From Allochromatium warmingii (GTDB taxonomy: Bacteria > Pseudomonadota > Gammaproteobacteria > Chromatiales > Chromatiaceae): DNA of 64,000 bases. The DNA lies in contig NZ_FNOW01000014.1 of assembly GCF_900107145.1 (NCBI RefSeq), forward strand, positions 1 through 64,000, given 5' to 3'. The notes beneath the pieces were generated by a model. The model saw only the letters and a program-made list of their open reading frames with translations, was not told where the DNA came from and did no database searches. A program made the position numbers and the translations under genes. This document shows positions 8,020 to 18,906 of the stretch, piece by piece. Positions within the stretch are counted from its first letter, which is position 1; each line of letters opens with the position of its first letter.

Positions 8020-8622
8020 CTAATCCTGAATATAAAAATGCCGCCAGCCGATCCCACTGACGCGGATCAACTGTTCAAAAAACAGCGGTGTCGGCACCGC
8101 TTCGCCCGGAAAGACTTCTTCAATCTGTACAAAGATCCGCCCGAATCCGCCGTGCTGTTTCCAATCCCAGCTCCAGGGCGGGCGCGTTTCGCCACAGGCC
8201 GGACAGCGTACCCCAGCGTGCGGATGCGTCGCCCACTGTGCGATACGCTCGCGCCAATCGGCGAGCGGTGCGCGACAGCCGGCACAGCGCGGTGCGCGGG
8301 TGTTGCGGCCAATCTGTAACCGTGGATGATCGCTGACTGCTGGCAGACGAATATGCGAAAAGCGTTTGCCTGTGGGCGATTCTTCAAGCTGCACCGCACA
8401 ACCGGCAAAGGTCAGCAGGCTCAAAAAACCGATGCCGGTACTAAAAGCGCGTTCATCAGGCGCGGTCGGCAGTTGCTCAGGCGCGATGGGATGGCCGAGA
8501 AAATCCGAGGTTATCAGCCCTTCGATCAGGACATCTAAATCTGGCACACGATGCGGGTCAACGGGCGTCAAAATCAGCCGTCCGGTATGGAGCGCGGCAG
8601 CGGGTGAGTTAGTGGCTTTCAT
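8020..8622 (-). CDS. Hypothetical protein with a central zinc ribbon
   Basis: A 200-residue cytoplasmic protein that I do not recognise by name. The middle has two cysteine pairs, APRCAGCRA and VRCPACGE, about 30 residues apart, consistent with a zinc ribbon. N-terminal text such as LHTGRLILTPVDPHRVPDL and IGFLSLLTFAGCAVQLEES, and the C-terminal FGRIFVQIEEVFPGEAVPT, look like a compact alpha/beta protein. Its start overlaps the end of the upstream REC-GGDEF-EAL gene by 14 bp, so the two are almost certainly co-transcribed and possibly coupled. That context makes a link to signalling or pilus control conceivable, but it is only an inference. It converges on the methyltransferase gene with an 8-bp gap. 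Confidence 0.75.
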   Translation of the reverse strand: MKATNSPAAALHTGRLILTPVDPHRVPDLDVLIEGLITSDFLGHPIAPEQLPTAPDERAFSTGIGFLSLLTFAGCAVQLEESPTGKRFSHIRLPAVSDHPRLQIGRNTRAPRCAGCRAPLADWRERIAQWATHPHAGVRCPACGETRPPWSWDWKQHGGFGRIFVQIEEVFPGEAVPTPLFFEQLIRVSGIGWRHFYIQD

Positions 8623-10705
8623 ACATCACCGTCTTAAAATCGAAGTTGAGATCGGGGCTGGGCCACTGGAGATAATGTCCTTGAATCCAATCTGGGCGAC
8701 AGATCCAGACGCGGTGCAGATCGTCCGGCCCATCCACACCAGGCACAATGCTGGCAATCCCCTGCTCGCGTAGCGTCTGAATCGCCTGCCCAAGCACAGA
8801 TGGATCGCTTGCCTGCCCGAGACGCAGCGTGAGTTTTGCCAGACGAATCCCGAGTGCTGCAAGCTGATGCGCTTCGTCGGCTTGACCGCTGACATTGGCG
8901 GCACAGATGCGAAAACCGAGCGTCGTCAACCGCTGCACCAGTGGTCGTGCTTCGGCGTGGTGACGTTGCAGCTCGATGCTTGGCAGTTGCAGTACAGTGC
9001 GAGTGGCAAAGGCGCTCACCAGTGCCGCGTGTCTGTTGAGCCACTCAAACCAATCGGGCGCGGTCAGGGTCGCGAGATGCTGATGCACCAGCAAGCGCGG
9101 CGCGGCAATCTCAGCGGCTTCCTGTTCCAGCATTGCCTGCCAGGTGCGCTCTAGCATCCAGCGATCTAGCGGCGATATGAGTGCGGCGCGGCTGGCCACG
9201 GTGAGAAAATGTGATGGGGAGAGTTCTTCGCCATCAGCGGTGCGCAAGCGAATTTGCGCTTCATAACAGCCTTCGCCCTGCGAATCGACCGGCAAAATCG
9301 GCTGAAAGACCGCCCGCAAGCCATCCTGTTGCAGCGCGGTTTGAATCAAGCGTTTGGTGACGGCCTCGCTAATCACCGCCGCTCCCGGCTCAATCAGCGG
9401 CGACCAGCTATGCACGCGATCTCCGCCCGCTTTGCTGGCGCTGTGTACGGCTTGTTCGGCCCGCGACAGCAGCGACGGGAGATCCTCCGGCGGTGGATCG
9501 CAGCGCGTGACGCCGATACTCAGCGTCACCGAAGCGGCCGGCGCAGTCTGAGCGGTCTGCGGGACGGTGACAATGTGCAGATGCTCATGCAGTTGATTGG
9601 CCAGTAGCTGCAATGCTTCGGGATTCGACCGCCGCGCTAACACCGCGTAGCGGGTGTCGCCGAGTCGGGTGGCGGCTTCGTTGATATTGAGATGTTGCCC
9701 GATGTTCTGTTCCAGTTCGCGCAGCAGCACCTCTAGCCCGCCATCACCAAGCCGCTCACGATGGGCGGCGCTTGCGTCGAGATCGAGCAGAATCAAGCCC
9801 AGTTTGTCGCTCTCGGCTGGCCACTGGAGCAGCAGCCGTTCCAGATAACTGATAAACACGTCGCGAGGCAAAAAGCCATGTGCATTGTCGCGGCGATGAG
9901 CGAGATGGAGCCGATCTTGAAACCAGCGCGAGCGACGCAAGCGCGGCTCAATCGCCGCTAACAGTGCCTCACGTCCGGCGGATTTTGGAACAAAGCCATC
10001 GCCGCCGGTGCGGAGTGCCCACAACTGTTGCAGTGGCTCGATGGCATCACTGAGAAACAGGATCGGCAGTGCGGCAAATTCTGGATCATCGCGTAAGATC
10101 GCCACCAATTCAAAGCCAGAAACCTGCGTAAACTGGGTATCGAGCAACAGCAGATTCGGCTTGAATGCCGTGAGCCGTACCAACAGCTTCATCGGATCAT
10201 AGACGACGAGAATTTTTAAGCCAACGCTGGCCAACAGGTGCGCCAATTGGCGTCCGGCGCTCGGATCTTCGACCAACACCAGCACGTTGTAGTGCGTGAT
10301 TTCCAGCACCCCGCACAGCGCCAGTACCCGCTGTGCCAACCGTCGTGCCGAAACCGGCTGCGACAGATAGCTCACCAGCCCGGCGCGTCGCGCCGCTAAC
10401 CGATTGCTCAACAGCTTCTCGCCGCGTTCCGCGGTGGCGGCCAGTCCAATCAAACTCGGGCGGCGGCGCGTGGTGGTGAGGATCCGTTCACACACGGATT
10501 TGAGATGATCCGTCGCGGCGATCAAAGCCAGATCGAGCACGATGACCTCGGGCGCGACTACGGTGGTGCGCTCAATGAGCTGCTCGACCGTCTCGCAGGC
10601 ATCGAGTTGCAGCGCGTGCGCCGCCAAGAGCGGGCGCAACGCCGTGATAAGCGCCGCTTGCGTGCTCAACAGATAGACAAAACCAGTGGGGGGCGTGTGA
10701 TTCAT
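8609..10705 (-). CDS. REC-REC-GGDEF-EAL protein with degenerate catalytic motifs (FimX-like)
   Basis: 698 residues. Two receiver-like domains come first: about 8-130 with VIVLDLA (D58) and about 140-258 with LLLLDTQF (D189) and VPKSA (K241). A GGDEF-type domain follows (about 295-435), but the signature reads LGDTRYAVLARR in place of GGDEF, so diguanylate cyclase activity is unlikely. The EAL domain (about 450-690) begins RAVFQPILPV and has EAQIRLR where EALLR is expected, so phosphodiesterase activity is also doubtful. This arrangement resembles FimX, a non-catalytic c-di-GMP receptor that controls type IV pili. I infer a c-di-GMP-sensing or scaffolding role. It is followed by an overlapping small zinc-ribbon gene. 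Both receiver aspartates persist, but other REC residues look eroded. Confidence 0.85.
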   Translation of the reverse strand: MNHTPPTGFVYLLSTQAALITALRPLLAAHALQLDACETVEQLIERTTVVAPEVIVLDLALIAATDHLKSVCERILTTTRRRPSLIGLAATAERGEKLLSNRLAARRAGLVSYLSQPVSARRLAQRVLALCGVLEITHYNVLVLVEDPSAGRQLAHLLASVGLKILVVYDPMKLLVRLTAFKPNLLLLDTQFTQVSGFELVAILRDDPEFAALPILFLSDAIEPLQQLWALRTGGDGFVPKSAGREALLAAIEPRLRRSRWFQDRLHLAHRRDNAHGFLPRDVFISYLERLLLQWPAESDKLGLILLDLDASAAHRERLGDGGLEVLLRELEQNIGQHLNINEAATRLGDTRYAVLARRSNPEALQLLANQLHEHLHIVTVPQTAQTAPAASVTLSIGVTRCDPPPEDLPSLLSRAEQAVHSASKAGGDRVHSWSPLIEPGAAVISEAVTKRLIQTALQQDGLRAVFQPILPVDSQGEGCYEAQIRLRTADGEELSPSHFLTVASRAALISPLDRWMLERTWQAMLEQEAAEIAAPRLLVHQHLATLTAPDWFEWLNRHAALVSAFATRTVLQLPSIELQRHHAEARPLVQRLTTLGFRICAANVSGQADEAHQLAALGIRLAKLTLRLGQASDPSVLGQAIQTLREQGIASIVPGVDGPDDLHRVWICRPDWIQGHYLQWPSPDLNFDFKTVMYESH

Positions 10706-10829
10706 TACAGCTCAATGTTGAAAGGCACAGGCGCACCGAGCGCGGCATGTTGAAATTGTAAAGAGATTGGCGCTTCTATTGAAATCGCCACGCCCTTTGG
10801 TTAGTTTTCCCCGACACAATTTGCCGCTG

Positions 10830-10915
10830 GCGGTGTCTGTGGGTGCCAATCATTCACGGACTGAGATCACACCCTTTGAACCTGATCCGGATCATGCCGG
10901 CGCAGGAAAGTCGGC
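10830..10915 (+). promoter_or_regulatory. TPP riboswitch (THI element)
   Basis: The core consensus is clear: GGGTGCC at about 10840, CTGAGA at 10861, ACCCTTTGAACCTGATC from 10871, then ATCATGCCGGCGCAGG. These are the thiamine pyrophosphate aptamer's P2-P5 junction elements. It lies about 180 bp upstream of thiC, a standard target, and should lower thiC expression when TPP is plentiful. The linker to thiC (10916-11097) includes a small hairpin with a TTCG loop at 10946-10959, possibly part of the expression platform. The mode, attenuation or translation block, is not decided by the sequence. Confidence 0.95.
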
Positions 10916-10935
10916 GCGAGCGGTGATCGTTTTGA

Positions 10936-12960
<2,025 letters not shown>

Positions 12961-13001
12961 TCAATCCAGCCAATCCAGCGCACAGACGAGCGCCTATTCA
13001 G

Positions 13002-13970
13002 ATGAGCATTGCAACGAACGATTTATATCCGATTACCGAACCCTTCGCCGTGCATGAAGTAACGGTCGATCATGGTCATCGGCTCTATGTCGAAGAATGC
13101 GGTCAACCGGATGGATTCCCTGCAATCTTTTTGCATGGTGGGCCGGGCGCTGGATGCGAACCAACGCAACGCGGGTTTTTTGATCCCGACCGCTATCGCG
13201 CCATCTTTTTCGATCAACGCGGCTGTGGGCGCTCAACACCACATGCGTCGCTGGTAGCAAATACAACCTGGGATTTAATCGCGGATTTAGAAGTGATCCG
13301 CCACCAGCTTGGCATTGAACGCTGGCTGGTATTTGGCGGATCGTGGGGATCGACACTGGCGCTGGCCTATGCTGAAACCTATCCCGAACGGGTCACAGCA
13401 TTAGTCGTGCGCGGAATTTTTCTCTGTCGTCCTGAAGAACTTCACTGGTTTTATCAGGAAGGCACGAATTGGGTTTTTCCCGATCTCTGGACGGAATTTA
13501 TCACGCCAATTCCCGAATCGGAACGCGGCGATTTACTCACCGCGTATCACAGGCGCTTAATTGGCGAAAATAGCGCCGCGCAATTAGAGGCGGCTCGCGC
13601 TTGGTCAATTTGGGAAGGGCGCACCGCAACACTGCTGGCCAATCCGCGTGTGCAAGCACATTTTTCTGATTCGCATGTGGCGCTGAGTTTGGCACGAATT
13701 GAGAGCCATTATTTCGTCAATCAAGCTTTTTTAGCGCCAAATCAATTACTCCGTGATGCGTCACGCTTGGCCAATATTCCGGGCGTGATTATTCAGGGAC
13801 GCTATGATTTGATTTGTCCAATGCGCTCGGCTTGGGATCTACATCAAGCTTGGCCGACAGCGGAATTACAGATTATTCCTGATGCTGGGCATTCGGCATT
13901 TGAACCTGGGATTCGGCGGGCATTAGTCGCGGCGACAGATCGCTTTGCGCAGGAGTTCACCCACAAATGA
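13002..13970 (+). CDS. pip: Proline iminopeptidase
   Basis: A 322-residue alpha/beta-hydrolase that removes N-terminal proline from peptides in the cytoplasm. The family start is visible as [16 protein letters not shown], followed by the oxyanion motif HGGPGAGC, then [14 protein letters not shown]. The nucleophile elbow is [10 protein letters not shown], with the catalytic serine at 114. The acid and histidine follow in [10 protein letters not shown] and [10 protein letters not shown]. Length agrees with bacterial proline iminopeptidases (about 315 residues). It is 41 bp after thiC and its stop overlaps the dtd start (ATGA), so pip and dtd are probably translated in a coupled way. Confidence 0.94.
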   Translation: MSIATNDLYPITEPFAVHEVTVDHGHRLYVEECGQPDGFPAIFLHGGPGAGCEPTQRGFFDPDRYRAIFFDQRGCGRSTPHASLVANTTWDLIADLEVIRHQLGIERWLVFGGSWGSTLALAYAETYPERVTALVVRGIFLCRPEELHWFYQEGTNWVFPDLWTEFITPIPESERGDLLTAYHRRLIGENSAAQLEAARAWSIWEGRTATLLANPRVQAHFSDSHVALSLARIESHYFVNQAFLAPNQLLRDASRLANIPGVIIQGRYDLICPMRSAWDLHQAWPTAELQIIPDAGHSAFEPGIRRALVAATDRFAQEFTHK

Positions 13971-14404
13971 TCGGGCTGCTACAACGGGTGAATGCAGCGC
14001 AAGTCATGGTTGCGGGCGAGACAATCGGGGCGATTGAGCGGGGTTTACTGGTGCTCATTGGCGTACAGCGTGGCGATAACACCGCTCGCGCTGAGCGATT
14101 ATTAGAACGGCTGCTGGGTTATCGCGTTTTTCCCGACGCCCAAGATCGAATGAATTTAAGTCTGCGTGATATTGGTGGCGGTCTGCTATTAGTGCCGCAA
14201 TTCACGCTCGCCGCAAATACAACACAGGGTACCCGCGCCAGCTTTACTTCGGCTGCGCCACCTGATGAAGGACGACGGCTATTCGATCATTTAATTGAGC
14301 TGGCGCGGATTGCGCATCCATTTGTTGCAACTGGACAATTTGGCGCGGATATGCAGGTGAGTTTAATCAATGATGGGCCGGTGACATTTTGGTTGGAGAC
14401 TTAA
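13967..14404 (+). CDS. dtd: D-aminoacyl-tRNA deacylase
   Basis: A 145-residue proofreading enzyme that hydrolyses D-amino acids from mischarged tRNA. Hallmarks: start [27 protein letters not shown], the catalytic loop [12 protein letters not shown], and the C-terminal [11 protein letters not shown] with the cross-subunit Gly-Pro motif. Its start overlaps the pip stop (ATGA). The last 26 bp of coding sequence (14377-14402) recur at 14962-14987 on the far side of the toxin-antitoxin genes. The distal copy would also encode the same last residues followed by a stop (TGA in place of TAA), so the inserted cassette left the dtd product unchanged. Confidence 0.96.
   Translation: MIGLLQRVNAAQVMVAGETIGAIERGLLVLIGVQRGDNTARAERLLERLLGYRVFPDAQDRMNLSLRDIGGGLLLVPQFTLAANTTQGTRASFTSAAPPDEGRRLFDHLIELARIAHPFVATGQFGADMQVSLINDGPVTFWLET
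14377..14402 (+). repeat. Direct repeat DR1 at the 3' end of dtd
   Basis: Twenty-six bases beginning GCCGGTGACATTTTGG and ending GAGACTT, within the last codons of dtd. They match 14962-14987 with a single mismatch. The two copies bracket the YoeB toxin-antitoxin genes (about 559 bp between them). Confidence 0.9.
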
Positions 14405-14466
14405 TTTAACATATCCGCTATCAAACACTTGGAGCTGTTCAATTCGCTGCTTGATCTGCTCGTTGT

Positions 14467-14721
14467 TTAGTAATGATAGCGGCACTGTGCAATGATGATG
14501 TGATCGCTTTGATAAGTATAAACCAAGCGATGTTCATCATCAATTCGCCGACTCCAAAAACCTGACCATTCATATTTTAGTGGTTCAGGCTTACCGATTC
14601 CATCAAAGGGATTGCGTTCAATATCTTTAATCAACGCATTGATTCGCTTCAAGATCCGTTTATCTTCTTGTTGCCAGTATAGATAATCCTGCCATGCTTG
14701 AGGATGCCAGCTAATCATCAA
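14467..14721 (-). CDS. yoeB: YoeB-family mRNA interferase toxin
   Basis: An 84-residue toxin that closely tracks E. coli YoeB in length and residues. The active-site residues are all present: E46 in GKPEPLK, R65 in DEHRLVY, and the terminal H83-Y84 of CRYHY. SGFWSRRIDDEHR is the family signature. YoeB binds the ribosome A site and cleaves mRNA when freed from its antitoxin. The gene overlaps the upstream antitoxin gene by 11 bp, the usual toxin-second arrangement. It lies downstream of dtd in opposite orientation, inside a segment bracketed by direct repeats, which suggests horizontal gain. Intact catalytic residues suggest it is functional. Confidence 0.95.
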   Translation of the reverse strand: MMISWHPQAWQDYLYWQQEDKRILKRINALIKDIERNPFDGIGKPEPLKYEWSGFWSRRIDDEHRLVYTYQSDHIIIAQCRYHY

Positions 14722-14959
14722 TCAAATCCCGCGATTCGAAGATGCCGTCTTTAATATCCTGAATCGCACGGTCGAGACGCGCTTTATTGTGCTCGGATTG
14801 CTGAAGATAAGCTGTTTCAAGATAGGCGCTATGATGATCGAGATGCTCTTCGAGCATTTCAAGTGCGAATTGCTCGGGCGTCTGCGCGACTAAGCTGGCC
14901 ATAACAGCAATTTTTTGCTGTAACGATTCAGGAATTTCTAGGGTAAGCATCGTTGACAT
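14711..14959 (-). CDS. Antitoxin partner of YoeB (not a typical YefM/Phd sequence)
   Basis: An 82-residue acidic protein encoded just upstream of, and overlapping, yoeB, so it is the presumed antitoxin. The N-terminus MLTLEIPESLQQKIAVMA followed by QTPEQFALEML resembles a ribbon-helix-helix DNA-binding fold. The C-terminal half (HNKARLDRAIQDIKDG, then SRDLIDD) is a helix likely to wrap the toxin. YoeB usually pairs with Phd/YefM antitoxins, which begin with a different motif, so this is a shuffled pairing. By analogy it should repress its own promoter. An ATG three codons further in is an alternative start. The direct repeat DR2 ends 2 bp upstream of the ATG, leaving the promoter within or beyond that repeat. 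Confidence 0.82.
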   Translation of the reverse strand: MSTMLTLEIPESLQQKIAVMASLVAQTPEQFALEMLEEHLDHHSAYLETAYLQQSEHNKARLDRAIQDIKDGIFESRDLIDD

Positions 14960-14961
14960 CA

Positions 14962-14987
14962 GCCGGTGACAGTTTGGTTGGAGACTT
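14962..14987 (+). repeat. Direct repeat DR2, copy of the dtd 3' end
   Basis: Twenty-six bases identical to 14377-14402 except for one T-to-G change. It lies immediately upstream of the antitoxin ATG and is followed by TGA, so it mimics the end of dtd including a stop in the same place. Confidence 0.9.
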
Positions 14988-15020
14988 GACCTACGCCGCA
15001 GACAAATAGCGCAAACTTGA

Positions 15021-15060
15021 ACTTTCAGCGTTTTTCAGCGTTTTCAGCGGCCAAAAAAGA
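15021..15060 (-). repeat. Dispersed GCCGCTGAAA-ACGCTGAAA repeat, copy 1
   Basis: Read on the minus strand, a T-rich start is followed by GGCCGCTGAAAACGCTGAAA and one more ACGCTGAAA unit. A related sequence is at 35588-35628 on the plus strand. It lies in the gap between the toxin-antitoxin cassette and lptM. Its function is unknown. Confidence 0.6.
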
Positions 15061-15154
15061 GACGCTACCAAACAAGCCGCTGCCTGAGTGCGCATAGCCG
15101 ACGTTGCGGTATACTCGCACGCTCACATTGACGCTGTACAGATTGAGGTTGGCT

Positions 15155-15334
15155 ATGCGCTGCTGGGCGAACACGCTCTTTACCGTCATCATCGTCGGGT
15201 TAGGAACGCTCGCCATGCTGGGCGCGTGCGGTCAAAAAGGCGACCTCTATCTGCCCGAATCGGCACCGACTTCTCGCGCCAGCGATGTTCCGACTGTACC
15301 GCCGTCCGCCGCGCCGAATGCTGCGCAACCCTAA
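15155..15334 (+). CDS. lptM: LPS translocon maturation chaperone LptM (small lipoprotein)
   Basis: A 59-residue lipoprotein. The signal peptide FTVIIVGLGTLAMLGACGQ carries a lipobox ending at Cys, and the mature start CGQKGDLYLPE is the signature of LptM (YifL), which assists assembly of the LptD/LptE LPS translocon in the outer membrane. The ATG at 15155 follows GAGG by 6 nt; the longer upstream frame lacks this. The low-complexity Ser/Pro/Ala tail is usual. It is encoded 36 bp before lysA, the standard order in gammaproteobacteria, and probably shares its promoter. Confidence 0.9.
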   Translation: MRCWANTLFTVIIVGLGTLAMLGACGQKGDLYLPESAPTSRASDVPTVPPSAAPNAAQP

Positions 15335-15370
15335 AAATTCAACCCTTCACAACGCCCCGACACACGCCGC

Positions 15371-16642
15371 ATGGATCACTTCATCGACCGCTCTGGCCTC
15401 CTCCATGCTGAGGACGTGCCGCTGACCGAGATCGCTGCCCGCTTCGGCACGCCCTGTTATGTCTATTCACGCGCCACGCTCGAACGGCATTGGCACGCCT
15501 TTGATCGCGCCTTCCGCGATCATCCGCATCTGATTTGCTTCTCGGTCAAATCCAATTCCAATCTAGCAGTGTTGAATGTGCTGGCGCGGCTAGGCTCGGG
15601 CTTTGACATCGTGTCGGTCGGCGAGTTAGAGCGCGTGCTGGCCGCTGGCGGCGATCCGACAACAATCGTGTTTTCGGGAGTCGGCAAACGACGTGATGAA
15701 ATCCGGCGGGCGCTCGAAGTCGGCATTCGCTGTTTTAATGTTGAATCTGAAGCCGAGCTAACCCGCCTTGACCAGCTCGCGGCGGAAGTCGGCGTGATCG
15801 CGCCGGTGTCACTGCGCGTCAATCCTGATGTCGATCCGCAGACGCATCACTATATTTCCACCGGGCTGAAAGAAAATAAATTCGGCATTGCGATTCAACA
15901 GGCTGAATCCGTATACGCCCTCGCCGCCGCGATGCCGCATCTCAAAGTCGTCGGCATTGATTGTCATATCGGCTCACAATTGACCGATCTTGCACCCTTT
16001 ATCGACGCCCTCGGGCGCGTGCTTGATCTGGCGGATCGGCTGTGCGCCTCGGGGATTGCCATTGAGCATCTCGATCTCGGCGGCGGACTGGGCATTCGCT
16101 ATCGTGACGAGCATCCGCCCGAACCGGCGGCCTATGCGGCGGCCCTGAGCCATGCGTTAGCCAATCGCCCCTACACGGTGATCTTGGAACCCGGACGCGC
16201 CATCGTCGGCAATGCCGGCGTGCTGCTGACGCAGGTGGAATATCTCAAACACGGGCCGCACAAGCATTTCGCGATTCTCGATGCAGCGATGAATGATTTG
16301 CTCCGCCCGGCGCTCTATCAAGCTGGACATGAAATTGTGCGCGTCGTCGCCGACACCGACGCCGATCCGAGCCGCTACGATCTGGTCGGCCCAGTGTGTG
16401 AAACCGGCGATTTTCTCGCCAAAGATCGCACGTTGGCGCTCGAAACCGGCGATTTGCTCGCCATTCGCGGCGCGGGAGCCTATGGCTTCACCATGAGTTC
16501 CAATTACAACAGCCGCCCGCGTGCCGCTGAAGTCATGGTCGATGGCGACCGCGCCTATCTGGTGCGCGAACGCGAACCGCTCACGGCGCTCTATGCCGGT
16601 GAACAGCTACTTCCGCTCGACGAAGCACACCCGACGGCATGA
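15371..16642 (+). CDS. lysA: Diaminopimelate decarboxylase
   Basis: A 423-residue PLP enzyme catalysing the last step of lysine synthesis, meso-diaminopimelate to L-lysine. The PLP lysine is K60 in CFSVKSNSN. Other motifs are [25 protein letters not shown], the phosphate-binding [20 protein letters not shown], and [12 protein letters not shown] with the active-site Cys. [14 protein letters not shown] near the C-terminus is also typical. Length matches the family (about 415). It lies after lptM and overlaps the following methyltransferase by 4 bp (ATGA), so lptM, lysA, methyltransferase, dapF and the DUF484 gene appear to form one operon. Confidence 0.98.
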   Translation: MDHFIDRSGLLHAEDVPLTEIAARFGTPCYVYSRATLERHWHAFDRAFRDHPHLICFSVKSNSNLAVLNVLARLGSGFDIVSVGELERVLAAGGDPTTIVFSGVGKRRDEIRRALEVGIRCFNVESEAELTRLDQLAAEVGVIAPVSLRVNPDVDPQTHHYISTGLKENKFGIAIQQAESVYALAAAMPHLKVVGIDCHIGSQLTDLAPFIDALGRVLDLADRLCASGIAIEHLDLGGGLGIRYRDEHPPEPAAYAAALSHALANRPYTVILEPGRAIVGNAGVLLTQVEYLKHGPHKHFAILDAAMNDLLRPALYQAGHEIVRVVADTDADPSRYDLVGPVCETGDFLAKDRTLALETGDLLAIRGAGAYGFTMSSNYNSRPRAAEVMVDGDRAYLVREREPLTALYAGEQLLPLDEAHPTA

Positions 16643-17313
16643 AACGGCGTCCCGAACCAGCGGAATTGATGGACGGCGTTGAACAAGCGCAGGCCTATGC
16701 GGCTGCCGATTTCAACGCCTCAAATACGCTGTTTATGGAGCTATTACGGCGACTGGTGCGCGGCCCGCTCACTGGAGCACTGGCGCTCGATCTCGGCTGT
16801 GGCCCGGCGGATATTGTCATACGCTTGTTGCGTGCTTATCCGAGCATAACCTGTGATGCGCTCGACGGCTCGCGGCCAATGCTCGATCTAGCCCAACAGG
16901 CGCTGAATGCACTGCCCGATCTCGCGGCGCGGGCGCGGCTGCTGCATGACGTGATCCCGTCGGCGCAGTTACCGCGTCAACATTATGATCTAGTGCTGTC
17001 AAACAGCCTGCTGCATCATCTGCCCGATCCGGCGGTGCTGTGGCAAACCGTGCGTGAAACGGCCAAACCCGGTGCGCCAGTGCTCATTATGGATCTGATG
17101 CGTCCGGCCTCAGCGGGCTGGGTTGAAGCATTGGTTGAGACCTACGCCGGACGCGAATCGGAGATGTTACGCCGCGATTTTCGCCACTCGCTTTATGCCG
17201 CCTTTGAACCGGCTGAAGTCAGCGCCCAGCTTGCTGCGGCTGGTCTGGACAGCTTAGAGGTTGCGGTTGTCAGCGACCGACATCTTGCCGTGATGGGGTA
17301 TCTGCCCGCGTGA
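16639..17313 (+). CDS. Class I SAM-dependent methyltransferase
   Basis: A 224-residue protein with a Rossmann methyltransferase fold. Motif I is [17 protein letters not shown] (about 51-67), motif II is [13 protein letters not shown], and [16 protein letters not shown] is the motif IV region. The substrate cannot be told from sequence; the overall form resembles small-molecule or ubiquinone-type methyltransferases. It is embedded between lysA and dapF with 4-bp overlaps at both ends (ATGA and GTGA), so it is translationally coupled to lysine/peptidoglycan precursor genes. That position is not standard and may be lineage-specific. No signal peptide or membrane segment is evident. Confidence 0.85.
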   Translation: MKRRPEPAELMDGVEQAQAYAAADFNASNTLFMELLRRLVRGPLTGALALDLGCGPADIVIRLLRAYPSITCDALDGSRPMLDLAQQALNALPDLAARARLLHDVIPSAQLPRQHYDLVLSNSLLHHLPDPAVLWQTVRETAKPGAPVLIMDLMRPASAGWVEALVETYAGRESEMLRRDFRHSLYAAFEPAEVSAQLAAAGLDSLEVAVVSDRHLAVMGYLPA

Positions 17314-18146
17314 AACTGCGCTTCACCAAAATGCAGGGCTTAGGCAACGATTTTGTTGTTTTCGACGGCGTGCGCCAACAGATCGAAGTGGATGCCGCCT
17401 TGGTGCAACGGCTCGCCGACCGCCGGTTTGGGATCGGCTGCGATCAAATTTTGCTGGTCGAACCGCCGCGTTCACCTGATACCGATTTTTACTACCGCAT
17501 TTTTAACGCCGATGGCTCCGAAGTCGAGCAATGCGGCAACGGTGCCCGCTGTTTTGCGCGATTCGTGCGCGATCAAGGCTTAAGCGACCGCACGGTTATT
17601 CCGGTCGGCACCGCCGCTGGCGCGATTCGGCTCTATCTGGAAGCCGATGGACAGGTGCGCGTTGACATGGGCGCACCCGTGTTCACCCCGTCGCGGCTGC
17701 CGTTCGCCGCCGATGCTGAAACGCCCGACGCAACCTATCCGCTTGATATTGCAGGTAAAATTTATCAAATCGGCGCAGTATCGATGGGCAATCCGCACGC
17801 CGTGCTGCTCGTCGATGATGTTAGCACCGCGCCGGTTGCAACCCTCGGCCCGTTGCTCGAACAGCATCCGCGCTTTTCGCGGCGCGTGAATGTCGGTTTT
17901 ATGCAGATTGTCACGCCCGCAGCCATCCGTTTGCGCGTCTACGAACGCGGCGCGGGCGAAACGCTGGCCTGTGGTACCGGAGCGTGTGCGGCAGTGGTCA
18001 GCGGACGCCAACGCGGACTGCTTGCCGAACGGGTGCAGGTCACGCTGCCCGGCGGCACGCTGCGCATCGACTGGGCGGGGCAGGGCCAATCCGTGTGGAT
18101 GACCGGGCCGGCGGTGCGGGTATTCGACGGCGAAATCGAGCATTAA
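17310..18146 (+). CDS. dapF: Diaminopimelate epimerase
   Basis: A 278-residue enzyme interconverting LL- and meso-diaminopimelate for lysine and peptidoglycan. Both catalytic cysteines are in their motifs: [20 protein letters not shown] and [16 protein letters not shown]. The start [18 protein letters not shown] is canonical, and [14 protein letters not shown] is also conserved. The start codon is GTG, overlapping the stop of the preceding methyltransferase. Length agrees with the family (274). The next gene is the DUF484 protein, the usual neighbour in gammaproteobacteria. Confidence 0.98.
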   Translation: MKLRFTKMQGLGNDFVVFDGVRQQIEVDAALVQRLADRRFGIGCDQILLVEPPRSPDTDFYYRIFNADGSEVEQCGNGARCFARFVRDQGLSDRTVIPVGTAAGAIRLYLEADGQVRVDMGAPVFTPSRLPFAADAETPDATYPLDIAGKIYQIGAVSMGNPHAVLLVDDVSTAPVATLGPLLEQHPRFSRRVNVGFMQIVTPAAIRLRVYERGAGETLACGTGACAAVVSGRQRGLLAERVQVTLPGGTLRIDWAGQGQSVWMTGPAVRVFDGEIEH

Positions 18147-18160
18147 CGGAGGCGCGTGCG

Positions 18161-18868
18161 ATGCGTTATCTCGATGAACTCAGCACGGACGAAGCACTAG
18201 AGCAAGAACGCCAGATTGCCGCATATCTCATCGCGCATCCGGATTTTCTCGCGCATCATCCCGAAGTTTTAACCGCGATTGATGTGCCGCATGGTATTCA
18301 GGGCGCGGTCTCACTCATTGAATATCAAGTCCGCGTATTACGCCGTCAATTAGCGATTGAGCGCAATCGGTTAACGCATTTAATTGCCCGCGCCCGCGAA
18401 TACGAAGCCCTCTCCGCACGGCTGCATCGGCTGATTTTGCAACTTATGGTCGTTGATGATCCCGAACATCTCTGCCGCCTGCTGCGCGAAACACTCTTGC
18501 GTGAATTTCGCGCTGAAGCCCTCGCCTTCAAATTATTTGCATTAGCGGATATTGAGCGTGTCCCGCATGATCCACTGGTCAATGCCTTTGCTGATTTTAT
18601 TGACCGACGCAATGCACTCTGCGGCCCACTGAGTCCAGAACGGGCGGCGCGGTTATTTGGCGCTGAAAGTATCGGTTTAATTCACTCTGCCGCGATTCTG
18701 CCGCTCAATGCTGACCGTCAATCCGGCATTATTGCCATTGGCAGCGCCGATGCCACCCGTTTTAGTCCTGATATGGGCACCGATTTTCTCAATCGACTCA
18801 GCGAACTGATTAGCCAAAAACTGCACGTCATTCATTTTACCGGCTGCTCACAATCATCATCTGCCTGA
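18161..18868 (+). CDS. DUF484 family protein
   Basis: A 235-residue protein of the DUF484 (YigA) family, which has a GAF-like fold and no firm function, and is usually encoded between dapF and xerC. The ATG at 18161 follows GGAGG by 9 nt; the longer frame reaching back into dapF is spurious. Family features are VAAYLIAHPDFLAHHPEVL-like sequence near residue 25 (here IAAYLIAHPDFLAHHPEVL), VSLIEYQVRVLRRQL, and the later HSAAILPLNADRQSGIIAIG. The C-terminus has FLNRLSELISQKL. The expected next gene, xerC, is absent; a sulfotransferase gene occupies the place. Confidence 0.9.
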   Translation: MRYLDELSTDEALEQERQIAAYLIAHPDFLAHHPEVLTAIDVPHGIQGAVSLIEYQVRVLRRQLAIERNRLTHLIARAREYEALSARLHRLILQLMVVDDPEHLCRLLRETLLREFRAEALAFKLFALADIERVPHDPLVNAFADFIDRRNALCGPLSPERAARLFGAESIGLIHSAAILPLNADRQSGIIAIGSADATRFSPDMGTDFLNRLSELISQKLHVIHFTGCSQSSSA

Positions 18869-18906
18869 TTCAATCGCTGCCCCCGCACTCAAGCGGTCCG
18901 CTTATT

